Below the pieces are notes generated by a model. The model searched no databases. It was not told the origin of the DNA and saw nothing but the letters and a program-made list of their open reading frames with translations. The translations under genes and the position numbers were made by a program. Shown here piece after piece: positions 43,910 to 55,800 of a DNA stretch of 64,000 nt; position 1 is the stretch's first letter; each line of letters begins with the position of its first letter. Where the stretch lies: the NCBI GenBank assembly GCA_003116995.1, contig BDSL01000002.1, forward strand, positions 496,001-560,000, read 5' to 3'. This stretch comes from Yamagishiella unicocca. Lineage: Eukaryota > Chlorophyta > Chlorophyceae > Chlamydomonadales > Volvocaceae.

Positions 43910-46137
43910 CTACCTACCGCGCCCTCGCCCCCTCCTGCGAGCGCTGCGCGCCCCCTGCCGCTCCCCCTCCTGCACCAGCCACGCCCGCAGCTCCTCCCCG
44001 TCCCCCCGCCGCGAGGCGGCCTCCAGCGCCCCCTGCCAGTCCACGGGGCAGCCCAGCTCCAGCAGCGTCTGCAGCAGGTGCTTGCTGAAGCCGTACCTGA
44101 TGCCCTCCGAGAAGATGTAGCCGATGGAGCCCCAGGGGCAGCGCAGCCGCTGCAGGCAGCGCAGCGTCGCCAGGTCCCCGTGCATGGAGGGGTAGATGTA
44201 CGGCAGGCCGTCAATCTGGGACAAGGGGCGGCGGGATCCGGGGCGGCGGATGGTTGGCTCAAGATCGGGGGCGGATCCCGCCTGCAACCACTCACATGAA
44301 GGACTACCGAGATCCACACTTCTGGTTGCCGTACGTACGCCGTACGCCCGAGCACCGGGCCCCTTCATCCCCCTCACCATCCTCCGCTCCGACACACCAG
44401 GCCGGGGTCTCACCCCGCGGCTCGGCGGCGCTGAGGTCCAGGCCTCCGCGCCCACCCCTCCAGAGCCTCACAAAGGACAAGCGCGTGACCCCTAGCCCCT
44501 GCCCCTCCTCCCAGCTACCCACTCCCGATGCCCCCAATCCCCCCCCTGCTCGCATCCCCCCTGAGCCGCTCCCGCCCTCGCTTACATGGGAGTTTGGCCT
44601 GCTGCCCTACTGCATACATAAATTCAGCCACAAGAGCACCTTGCGGGTTCAGGGTTCTAGCGTTCTGCGGTTTTAATCCCGCACCACACGCCTCCCTGAC
44701 AAGCTTGTTATCAGCACACGCACGCACCCTCATCCAGCACCCGTGCGCCGCCAGCCACTCCAGCGCCGCCGCGCCGCCGCCCTCCGCGGCAGACGCGATG
44801 TTAACCTCGCCGCTCAGCAGCGCGAGGCCGCGGTGCTGCAGCCACTCCAGCAGCTCCACGCTGCCCGACTTGGACGCCGCCCGCGTCACCTGGTCCACCA
44901 GCTCAGCGTCGTACCGTGTGCCGGCGGCCATGCGCGTCTCCACCAGCCACTTCACCACCGCGACATGCCCCCCATCCGCCGCCGCCCACAACACGTCCAG
45001 GAGCATACCGGAGCCCCCTGGGACACCGCTCAAGGCCTTCAGCACGTCCAAGTGGCCGCCCCCCGCCGCCAGCGTCGCCGCTTCGCCGTCCGGACAGGCG
45101 CCCTCCGAAACCAGGTACTGTACGGACGCAAGGTTACCGGCACCGCACGCCGCGTGGATGGCTTTCGACGACACAGGGTAGCCCCGCTGGCGCAGCCACG
45201 TGAGCCGCGCAACCGCGTCCGGGCGGCCGGCAGCCGCTTCGCATGCGGTCGATGCGCGCTGGTAGTTCTGCTGCTCCTCCAGCCACTCCACCTTGGCCTG
45301 CCAGTCGGCCGTGGTACTCCTGGACGCGGCTGCCAGGACCCTGTCCCTCGGGTCAGTTTCGCCCCCGTAGTAGCGCTGGGGCGGCTGCCTGGCGTCGTGC
45401 CGCTCGGGCCACTCGTGGTGCAGCCACTGCAGCGTGGCCAGGTTGCAACCCTCCGCGGACGCTATGACGTGATCCGCCGTGACGGTGTAGGGTTGGGGGA
45501 AGGAGCGGGGGCGCTGCAGCAGCAGCCACTCCATAAGGTCCAGATGGCCGCCGCGAGCGGCCGCGTTCACCGCCGAGTCTTCCCAGTGGAACCCGTTGGC
45601 GAGCAGCCACTCGCACATGGCTTTGTTACCCCCCTGCGCCGCTGCTTTTAGCGTGTTCGGCGACCGGCAGTTCTGCTGGAGGAGCCATCGGCATGTGTCC
45701 AGCTGCCCCGCGGCAGCGGCTGCGTCCAGCACTTCCTCCGTCGGTATACATCCAGCAGCCTCCATGGCTACCTCTAGATTGGGTACACTGCCGCTGGCTG
45801 CGGTCAGGCTTAACAGCACCATGCGCTTTCGCAGCGTCAACGGCGTCATGGCGCCTGGTGCACCCCAGCGCTCCCGAAACAAGCGGTGTGGCGTTGGAAG
45901 CGAAAGTCGCAAAGAGGTGTATTGACGGAACTCCGCCGCCGTGGCCTTGTTCACCAGGCGGATTGCGAACGCAACCTCATTGGTGGATAGGAAGCGCACG
46001 ATGTTGTGCACAATTTCTGGTAGCCATATTTGTGCCGCGATTAATTCCGTATCTGCTGCCATGTCAGCGGGCTCGTCCTGTCGCTGACATTGCGGCTGCT
46101 GTTCTGCCAGCCGGCCGGATATGTCCACTGTTGACAT
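43910..46137 (-). CDS. F-box-like N-terminus with ankyrin-type repeats
   Basis: Exon 1 (46137-44728) and exon 2 (44215-43910) join in phase 0 and give about 571 residues. Residues 25-75 (IWLPEIVHNIVRFLSTNEVAF) resemble an F-box, the part that binds SKP1 in SCF ubiquitin ligases. From about residue 130 there are about ten divergent ankyrin-type units, each with the pattern 'AA..G....CRWLLQQ' or 'AARGGHLDLMEWLLLQ', ending with FSKHLLQTLLELGCPVDW. Very large families of such proteins are known in volvocine algae; substrates are unknown. The C-terminus is short and basic (RSARRRGRGR). I took the ATG at 46137 because the upstream in-frame part has UTR-like composition. The intron contains no unusual repeat. 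Confidence 0.75.
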
Positions 46138-47160
46138 GGCAGCCTCGGTCAGAAACGTACGTCTTCCGTTCGATGCTGGCCTCGTAATATTAAGTTGGCG
46201 GGCCGACCTCCTGGACAATCCAGTAGGCAATCGCTGTGTTAAGCTGTCGTACGGGTCCGGTTGCCCGGGCTTCCCCTGAATGCAGTTGGACGTAAGCCGC
46301 GTCTCATACACACCGATGTCACGGTCGTAATAATGCTTAACTCTTATTTGCGGCGATCGGCGTATCGTTCCGTCGCGATACGCCTGCAAGGTGGTCGGGG
46401 GCGGTGGGGTGCGACCTCGACCTTGGTCCGGAATGGGAATCGCGTGGGGCCATTGGGGGCATATGCTAAGCGGGGACAGCTGCCTTCGGGCGTTGGGCTG
46501 GGCTAATTTGGTTCCGAGACTCGCGCACGAGGCGCCGACAAGCACGTGCGGGACGACGGCTCCGAAGTATGGGTTACATAACGAGCAACAGACGGTAGCA
46601 ACCGCCACCCGGTTCATTGACGAAAGGACGCACGAGTTGTTGGCAAACCAATGTGGTAACAACCCAGCTTGCTGAGATCTCGTTCGAACCCAGCAGAGTG
46701 CTCGCCCGGAGGGCCGAAAATACATAATCGTAGGCTAGGGCAGCATAGCCTGACGCGCATCCTGTCAGGGGCGCACATCGCCACATGCCCCTCCCTCGCC
46801 TGCATGCCCATGCCCCCTTGCAGCCTGCAGCCCTGCTCCCCGGCCCGCCGCGCCGCACCCCAGCATGCAGCGACCTGCAGCGCCCCCCGACCTCGACACT
46901 CATTCCGAAGGGACCTATCTCTTGACCCCGAACCCGAGCCCCACCGCCGCCCCATGCCCGCGCCGGAGCGCCTGCTGCCCCTTCACGGCGGGCACCACAG
47001 TACGATGCGCCGGTTGGGGTGCAGCGCAGCCATCCCCCAAACCACCACAGTTAAGCCAGCCGGCGCCGGAGGCGCGAAATGGTGACTGCCCTCAGCGGGC
47101 CTCGCCACCCAGCGGCGGCCGTTCGAATTCCGTCCTTCAGCCGCCCGCGTGCCGTAGCGC
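46138..47160. other. Spacer between the SNARE 3' end and the ankyrin gene promoter
   Basis: Both flanking genes are on the minus strand. TTACA at 46574-46578 reads TGTAA on the minus strand and may end the SNARE transcript, giving a 3' UTR near 580 bases; the rest would then be promoter and 5' UTR of the ankyrin gene. I see no other gene. Confidence 0.45.
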
Positions 47161-49795
47161 TCACTTGACCTTGAAGTAGATGATGAGGATGATTGCTGCC
47201 AGCAGGAAGCCGATGATGCCGATCATGATCAGTTTGTTCTGCATCATCCGGCGGCCCATCCCGGTCAGGATCTTGCGCGCCTTGCCGATGTTGTCGTCGG
47301 CGCCGTGCAGCGTGTCGCGCGAGCGCTGGATGGTCTCCCGCTGAGAGGCAAGGTTGGCCAGGATGCCGGTGCCCAGCTCCTGAGGGCGGAAGCAGGGTGG
47401 GAGGGAGGGAGCGGGTGGGTGGAGGGAGCGGGTGGGAGGGACGTGATGGGAGACGGCGGGATTGGCTACCCACGGACGTCGCCCGGAGGAGCCCGGGAAG
47501 GATGTCGGCTGCGAGCGACGCAGGCAGGCGGTAAGGGGCGGCAGCTGTTGGGCGGCAGGGCTAGCAGTCCCCCGCGGGAAGCTAGCGCACGCGAGTTGGG
47601 GCTTTGGTGGGGCCGAGGGTGTGGTCCCGGAGCCACGGAGCAGAGGTGGACAGGTGGATGGCACAACGTAGGGCGAGGCAGGCGCCATATGATGAGCGCC
47701 GGCCGTCCGATTAGCTTTACTGCACGCAGGGCCGCCCCGCCGCCTCTCCCCCGCCGCCTCTGCACCGGCCGCCGCCGCTTACTCCTCGGCCCACTCAGCA
47801 CCGGCGGCGCCGCTTGCGGGCGTCAGAAGAACCAGAATGCGCGGCGGTTCATGGATTTGAGCGTGCCGTCAGCCTGGCGCAGGTCCCCATTGACTCCGCG
47901 CATCGTGTCCTGGGAGCGCTGGATGGTCTCCCGCTGCTCCTGAAGGCTCGCGAGCACCGCCGCCCCCACAGCCTACGGACGGGACCACACGCGGCCGCCC
48001 GGTCACCCTCCGAAACCACCAGCACCCCAAATGGTGGCGGCGGTGACCACGACGGCGACGGCACCGGGGTGCTCCCGCCTCGCCGGAGACGCACGCGAAC
48101 CAGTCTAGCTGGCGATGTATGTGAGGCGTCCAGGTACGCAAGGACGCGATGGTGGCTGCACCCACGCATCATCCCCTCGGCATTTATGCATCGCTCCCAC
48201 ACGGGATAGCTGCCCGCCCGTGTGTGTTTTGCTTTTGTTTGTCGCTGCACTTTACGCAGACGACGCGTCCACCCGGTAGCAAGCAGTGCATGCACCGGGA
48301 AGGTAGCGTGCAGCCGCACCCGGCGGCCTGCCTTGCTCCGAGACCGACTTTCGCCGCAGGTTTCACCCCCTTCGCCATTTGCCGAGGCACACAGTGTCGA
48401 CAAAGACCTGGCCGGCTTCACTCAACTGTGCAGGCAGTCACGCCTGCGACTGACTCCGCTTGTCGGTGACGCTTGATGCCTCGTGCGCGCTCCGAAACCG
48501 GCCTTCGTGCTTACTACTCACCTGGAGCAAAGCCCCCATGGTCTGCCCCAACGTCCCAAACCTTTTTGCCCGGGTCTGGTGACGGAATTTAAGAGGGGCG
48601 CAAGACCAGCCCTCAACACACGGGCAACAATCCTAAGCCCCACAGGTTCGCAACTGCTCAGCAGAGCAGAGCGACAGGACCCATAGCCCCAGAGATTACA
48701 CCGCCTGCCCTTCCCCTTCAGCCCCTGGCCCCGCAGCGCCCTGCCCCGGGTCCTTATCGCCGCTCCCTGCCCCGGGTCCTTTTCGCCGCCCCCGCCCCGG
48801 GGTCCTTTTCGCCGCCCCCCGCCAGACCAGCCAGCCGCCGCACCTCCGTCTCCGCCAGCAGCTTCTTGCCCGTCTGCAACCGGTCGTTGGATTGCTCCAG
48901 CTTGGCAGTGCTGGAGAGCATGCGGTCGCGTTGCGCTTGAGAAGAGGAGGCGTAGTCCATTCCGAGACCCTACAGCAGGGCGTGGGCGGGGGTAAGTAGG
49001 TGAGTGGGCGGGGGTGAGTGGGTGAGTGGGGTGCAGAGGGGGTGCCGCCGCGACTTCGGGGGGAGGGCGCCGCGCTACAAGGCTCAGGGATGTCCACAGG
49101 GAACTGTCGGGCGCCAGAATGGCGGGGGTCCGGCCGGCATGCATTTAAGCCGTGCCAGGAGTCGCGCCATTCGCGCTGCAGCGTGTCGTGCGCTGTCTGT
49201 CCCCCAGGGCTCACCAGCTCTGCGCGCGCCGCTTCAAAGTCGCTAGCTGAGGACCTGGCCTTCGTCAGCTGCTCTTTAAGGGACGCCAGGTCCGCCTTGT
49301 ACTCCTTTACTTTGTTTTGCAGCTGCTTTGAGCGGTCTGGAGCCACGGAGCGCGCCTCCATGTCCATCTTCTTAATCTGAGGGTGATGGGAGGAGGGGGA
49401 CACGAATGGTCGACGGTCGGGGCAGACTGCCTGCACAAGGTCACAAGCCCCACCCGCCCGAGGCATATTCGCGGGGAACACAGGCATGGTCGACCCCTTC
49501 TTCAGTATCGTGACTTACAATGTTGTCAGCCTCCTTGATGTCTGCATCCACTTCAACTAGCTTCTTGCGCTTGCCCTCTGCGGTGGGTCGCAGAACACAG
49601 TTTCCCGCCTGCCCATTTACCGGCATCGCGTCTGGCCCTCCAGCTCGCTTCTGGGACAGTCCTAACGCATTGAAAATCCCGTGCACACGCACCTCCGCTT
49701 AAGCTAGTCGCAGTGTTTATTTTCCGCGAAATGTCCGTGCTCTTGTTACAATACTCATTCTCATACTGACTGAAGAGAGCATTGCTATCGTCCAT
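47161..49795 (-). CDS. VTI1: VTI1-type Qb-SNARE (membrane-anchored form)
   Basis: Exons 49795-49693, 49577-49519, 49376-49215, 48969-48844 and 47379-47161 join in phase to about 222 residues, the usual VTI1 length. VTI1 proteins act in fusion of vesicles with the trans-Golgi, endosomes and vacuole. Seen: an N-terminal three-helix region (MDDSNALFSQYENEY, then EVDADIKEADNI and SLKEQLTKARSSASDFEAAR), the linker RLQTGKKLLAETE, the SNARE helix LGTGILANLASQRETIQRSR.. ending in GMGRRMMQNK, and one C-terminal membrane helix (IGIIGFLLAAIILIIYFKVK) with almost nothing after it, as in tail-anchored SNAREs. The last intron is unusually long (47380-48843) because it contains a second, alternative last exon. 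Confidence 0.92.
47823..47972 (-). CDS. VTI1: Alternative last exon of the VTI1 gene, without a membrane anchor
   Basis: This 150-base exon has an acceptor (CGTAG at 47977-47973), enters in phase 0 exactly like the anchored last exon, and encodes AVGAAVLASLQEQRETIQRS.. to SMNRRAFWFF and a stop. It is clearly a duplicate of the downstream SNARE-helix exon (shared QRETIQRS, D T, R R), but it ends where the membrane helix should begin. Joined to exons 1-4 it would give a soluble form of about 199 residues. It may be a mutually exclusive or regulated exon, or a decaying duplicate; the intact frame and splice site favour use. Confidence 0.65.
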   Translation of the reverse strand, partial: AVGAAVLASLQEQRETIQRSQDTMRGVNGDLRQADGTLKSMNRRAFWFF

Positions 49796-52700
49796 GGTTG
49801 TTACTGCAGCCTGGTCAGCTGGGGTCAAGTGCTAAAGGAACCTGTCGGGTGAGAGTGATTCTAGGACTGATAGCAGCAGTCTGGACTTGGAGTTTCTAAA
49901 CAAACGTTCAGATTTTGCAATAATCAATTGGCAATGCAGTATTTAAGCAGACCATTGTAGCGAGATTTTCCCCATCCGAGACTGTATAAAACTACCGCCG
50001 ATGCCGAATAAACACTATGTACACGGGTCGGACGAGCAGCACACACGGAACGCAGAGCCAAATGGCCGAATGCAAAATGGCGGACCCTAATAGGCAAAAA
50101 TACAAGCGAGCGTCGGGAAGCCGCGCGGAGGATGCTCGTCATGCCATTCCCTGCTGAAAAAAGCCGAGATCGTATGTGCAATGGGTCGGGATCGTACAAT
50201 ACAAGCACCGAGCCCGTACATTCTACCGCCGATGCCGAAAAGTAGTGGCCGGAGAAACAGCTGAGACGAGCCGCATTTCCGCTCGGCCGGGAGCACAATA
50301 AAAGTCCCCAGTACCCCAAATTTACAGCGGGGGCTGGGAAGCTGCGCGCAAAAAGATCGTAAATGGACCGGGAAATAGCAGCCGCGAACGGACAGAATTG
50401 CCACCTGGCAGATGCTTATCATAAGGATCCCTCTAACGGGCGTTTTTTAGAGATTTTGGGCCACACGAGCACAACTCACAGTGGCCTACAACGCAAGAGG
50501 AATAGCAGCATGTCCAGGTACCAAATTGGGTTGGCTGTAAAAGTGAGGTAGCAAACGGGGGGCCATGCGAGACAACGCCAGCTGAGAAAACCGTGCGAAT
50601 GCGCAACGCTGGTACTCCGCGCCTCACGATACAGGCTGGGGACCGGTATCATATGTACCTTAGATACCTCACAACGCAACAAATAAATCAAATGGTAACG
50701 TGAACTCAAGCCCGATTTACCCAGGACAAGAAGGGGGGGCAGATCCTGGACTCAACAGAGGCAAGCCGGGCCAGACCCAAGGGGGAAGACCCAGACCCAG
50801 AGAACACCGCACCATACGAGATGGCAGCGCTAGCAGCCAGCAGACGCCCCGAAAGCCACCCCATTCACTTGACACCTCGCCTCGCCCAACACAGTGGACC
50901 CTGACAAGAATGACAACCCAAGCCAATCAAGGCAAGGACAGCACGTGATCCCATCCTCCACACGCCCTTCCATCCACGCATACTAAGCAGAATGCGAGTA
51001 TTACAAGGGAGCCAGAACGGCTCAAGCGCGGAAGCGCAACCAGGCGGGCCCGATGGGCCAGACCACGACACGGGTCACTGGGCAAAAGAGCCCGCCCTCA
51101 CCGGCCGGGAAGGGGCAAAAGCAGACCATTGTAGCGAGATTTTCCCCATCCGAGACCGTATGAAACTACCGCCGATGCCGATTTTAGCGTGTGTACACGA
51201 GTCGGACGAGCAGCACAGACGGAACGTAGAGCCAAATGACCGATTACAGGACGGACACTTCTAAATGGCAAAATTACAAGCGAGCGTCGGGAGGCATCGC
51301 GGAGGATGCTCGACATGCCATTCCCTGCTGAAAAAAGCCGAGATCGTATGTCGTGAGGGCCGGGACCGTGCTACACGAGCACCGAGCCCGTACATTCTAC
51401 CGCCGATGCCGAAATGTAGTGGCCGGAGAAACAGCTGGAAACGGCCGCATTTCCGCTCGGCCGGGAGCAGAATAAAAGTCACCAGTACACGAAATTTACA
51501 GCGGGGGCTGGGAAGCTGCGCGCAAAAAGATCGCAAATGGACCGGGAAATAGCAGCCGTGAACGGACAGGATTGCCACCTGGCAGATGCTTATCAAGGGA
51601 TCCCTCTAACGGGCGTTTTTTAGAGCGGGTGGGCCACACGAGCGCAACTCACACTGCCCTACAACACAAGAGGAATAGCAGCATGTCCATGGTACCAAAT
51701 TGGGTTGGCTGTAAAGGTATGGTAGCAGACGAGGGGCCATGCGAGACAGCGCCAGCTGAGAAAACCGGCTGGGGACCTAAGATACCTTACGACACAACAA
51801 ATTAAGTGTTTAGGTGACCTCAAGCCCGGTTTACCCAGGACAAGAAGGGGCGGGGGCCATGTCCTGGACTTAAGAGACGCAAGCCGGGCCTAACCCAAGC
51901 AGGGGGACCACAGCAAGACCAGCACACCTGAGCAGACACCCCGAAACGCACCGAAGGCACAGGGACCTCGCTCGCCGCGGCCAAGACAGCTCGCCCCCGA
52001 CAAGATAGACCGGCAGAAGAACCGAACATTGCACGAGCAAGGGGGCAATTCCGGAAGTGGTGCAGGCGAGGGGACACCGGGCCGGCGCTGGCGGCCCAAG
52101 GAAGCTCCCCCCAACCATACGCGACGAATTGCGTAGTATAATGCTGGCGTTACTATTATGCTGGCATTTCCGGTGGCGCTGCATGCTACTGCTCTGGAAA
52201 GGTCAAGCCAGCATGCACTAGGGGCCCCAGGACCAGATGACAAGTTGGAGCCTGACGGTATGCACAACAGCGCGCGGGTTCCCCACAATAATGACATCCC
52301 AGCAGGTACAGGTACTGTACGCTAAGGCCAGTCGTCCAGTCCAGGACAGCACGCGATAGATCCCATCGTCCACACGCTCTCCCATCCACGCATATAAAAC
52401 CGAAAATAACATATTTACACGATCATCTGCTTCACGAAGAAGACGGTTCCCGTCTTTAAGCAGAATGCGAGTATTACAAGGGAGCCAGAACGGCTCAAGC
52501 GCGGAAGCGCAACCAGGCGGGCCCGATGGGCCAGACCACGACACGGGTCACGGGGCAAAAGAGCCCGCCCTCACCGGCCGGGAGGGGGCAAAAGCCGAAG
52601 GCAGCCAAACACGAGGACACGGAGAAGGCAGCACACACAACTCAAAGCACGGGGAGGAGAACAAGCGCGTCCAGACAACACGAACCACCTGCACCAAGCC

Positions 52701-52829
52701 AGCAGCGAGACGCGAGGAACGCGTTCCGGCAAAACGGGGGCCCCAAGCCCCAGAACCCAAAAGCACCCACAAAAGACAGCAGAGCGGGGGCCTAAGGCCC
52801 AGAAAAACGCACCCGAGTCAGCCGTCGGG
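49796..52829. repeat. Tandem duplicated unit (A-B-A'-B') on the 3' side of the LINE
   Basis: Block A (49947-50699) and block A' (51121-51814) are near-identical over about 700 bases (both start GCAGACCATTGTAGCGAG). Blocks B (50700-51120) and B' (51815-52595) both begin with CTCAAGCCC...ACCCAGGACAAGAAGG and both end with a nearly identical 130-base stretch starting GCAGAATGCGAGTATTACAA (50988 and 52462). So a unit of over 1 kb occurs twice in tandem. B' runs into the LINE on the minus strand, so B' is probably the LINE 3' UTR, and A-B a duplicated or earlier copy. The stretch 49796-49946 is the SNARE promoter side. No host gene is visible. Confidence 0.75.
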
Positions 52830-55800
52830 TCACTCCTCGGCACCCGGGCGGCCCGGGAAGACCACCTCCCCCGCGGGCGAGGCGGCGAGGAAGGGGTGAT
52901 CGGACGGGATGGCCCCCCACCCGCGGGGGGCCAGCCCCAGCTCGGCAAACGCACTGAGGCGGGCCCAGAAGTCGGCCGTCACCGCGGCGCACACCCGCAC
53001 CACCGGCATGCGCCCCCCGGGGGCCCCAGCCTGCACCCGAAACAGGAGGCGGAGCCCCAAACCCAACGCCGCGACGGCCGCCAAGCACACCACATCCCAA
53101 ACAAGCGGGTGCACCCCCAACGGGGGCCGACCCAGCCACAAATGCTGCGGGAGCAGGACAACCGCGCCCCCCATCGCCTCCACAAGCTCGTCACGCAATG
53201 ACAAGGCCACCACACACTCCCAGAAGTGGTGGCGCCGGCGGCCCGTGGCCATGGACGCTCCGCACGGGCAGGGGGTCGTGGGCGACCCCCGCGCCAGGAG
53301 GGCCGCGTGCATGGGGAAGCCATGGAACCCGTTCATGGCGAGCCGCCAGAGGGGCTCCTTGTGCGTGTTGTCCCAGCGAAGACGCCAGAGGCGCACCAGA
53401 GTGGCCTGAAATTCCCGGAGGGTGGAGGCCAGGGCTGCCGGGGGAAGGGGAGCCTCCCAGGCCTCCTGAAGGAAGGCCGTATGCTTAGCCGCCAGAGCAG
53501 CGAAGGCTGGGCCGAGCTGCAGGATGGTAGCCGACTTGACGGTGAGGGAGACAAGGGGAATGGCCGCGGGGCCCACCCGCCAGCCGACACAGCGGGCCAG
53601 GCGGCCCCAGGCGTCCGCAGCGGGGGGGGCGGCAGCCGCACCCCCCGGGGCCGCCAGAACGAGGAGGGCCGCGATGGCCCAGGTGGCGGGAAGGCGGCCA
53701 ACGAGGGCGTCGACGCGGGCCAGGCCCGTGGCCCCATCCCGCATGGAGGCCGGGACGGGGTGGGCGGGGGAGAGGCGGAGGACGTCGCGGAGGACGTCGA
53801 GCCGCAGGTACTCGGTACAGCGTATGGCGGGGGGCCCCCCGGCAGCGGCGACAGCGAGGGCCGTCCGGACCCGGCCCAGGGCATTGTAGCACTGGACGGC
53901 GACACCCACCGTATCAAGCCCACGCAGCTGGGCGAGGTCGGGGAAGTCGGTCTCCAGGCCCCGGCCGGTGGCATCGACCAGGAGGGGGTTGCCCCAGAGG
54001 GGCGCCGAGAAGCACCAGGGTCCCGGGGCGGCCAGTGTGGGGTCCAGGATGGTGATGGGCGGGAGATGGGCGAGCGCCGTAATCAGCTGGGCGAGGGCCG
54101 GGGAGCCCCGTGGGAGGGGCCGGCCGAGCACCAGCGGGGCGGCGGTGGTGCGGGCGTCGCCGTGGAGGGGCAGGAGGCACAGGGGGTGGGCCGCGGGGTG
54201 GCCGTGGCGCAGGAGGGCGAGGAGGAGCTGGGGCCACTGGGGGGCAGACGGCAGGAGGCCACACGCGCCGGCCAGGCCTCGCACGGCCAGGACGGCGTGG
54301 CGGGCCCGTACGTGGGCTTCGAGAGGGAGGAGGCCGAAGCCGCCAGCGGAGGGGGGCAGGGCGAGGTAGAGCAGGCCGGCTCCGGCAGGTACACGGTTGG
54401 TGCGGGCCTGATGCGCGGCGGGGGTGCAGCGGCGGTCGACGAAGGCGGCGGTGGTGGCCTGAAGGGCCGCCCGCAGGCCAGGGGGGGGGAGGCCGACGAA
54501 CTCCATGTGGTAGAGGACACGGCTGAGGGCATAGCCCGAGGCGGCGAAGGCGCGGCCGAAGGCAGAGAGGGGCAGGGTGGCAGCACGCTGCAGACGGCTG
54601 TAGACCCGGTCGAGGTCCACAGGGTACGGTCCAGGGGCGCCCGCGGTGAAGGTGATGCCGAGGGTGGAGGCGGAGGGGACGACAGCGAGGCGGGGCGCCA
54701 GGCCGGCGTCGGGGGCGGCCAGGGGGGCGGCAGTGGCCACCGGGGTGGGGGGGAGGGGAGGGGCACTGGCGGCCGTGGGGCAGGCGGGGGGCGGGGCGGC
54801 GGCAGGGATGGCTCGGGGGCCACCGGGCAGGGGCAGGAGCTTCACTTTGCGGAGGTTGAGCTGCTGGCCCGACGCGGCGTGGAAGGTGTCCATGGCCGCC
54901 AGGAAGCGGGGGACATCCGCAGCATCCCGGAGGAGGGGGGTGCAGTCATCCGCGTACTGGGAGGCGGTGAGGCGGAGATCGGCGAGGGAGATGCCGATGG
55001 CTTCGTGCTGCAGCCAGGAGAGGAGGGCCTGACCGGGAGCGAGGTAGAGGAGGGGCGCAGCCGGGCACCCCTGTCGAACGCCGGCAGTGATGGGCACCCA
55101 ACCTGACAGGTGGCCGTTGACGAGGGCGGCAGAGCGGGTGCCCTGCAGCAGGCGGCGCACCCAGGCAAGGCAGCCAGGGCCCACACCCAAGGCATCCAGG
55201 CATTCCAGGAGGAAGGCGCGGTCCACCGTGTCATAGGCCTTCTGGAAGTCCAGGAACACCACCACACAGGAGCGAGACTCCGCGCGGAGGAGGGCGGGGA
55301 GGAGTTGGAGGAGCAGGACGGAGTCCGAGATGCGCCGGTGCTGCAGGAAGGCCGTCTGCACTGGGTCGATCGTATCCCCGAGGACGGGGAGAAGGCGGCG
55401 GGCCAGGACCCGGGCCAGGGTCCGGTAGTCGGTGTCCAAGAGGGTGATGGGGCGGTAGTTGGCGGGGAGGGTGGGGTCCTGGTCCTTGAAGAAGGAGGTG
55501 ATGACCCCGTCCAGGAAGCCGGCGGGTGCACGGTCGGTGGCGGCAAAGGCAGTGAAGACGGCGGCGAGGACGGGGGCAAGGGTCGGGGCGTAGTGTTGGT
55601 AGATCTCGGTGGGGAGGCTGTCTGCACCCGGGGACCGGCCGGGGGGGGCGGTGTGGATCGCAGCCAGCACCTCCGCCGGGGTAACGACGGGGGCGCCCAG
55701 GGCGTCCACTGCGGCGGGTGGGCAGCGGCGTCCCAGCGCACGGAGGGCCTGCAGGACCCGTTGGCGGGCCCGCGGGTCGCCCGCAGGGGCCGTGCAGATG

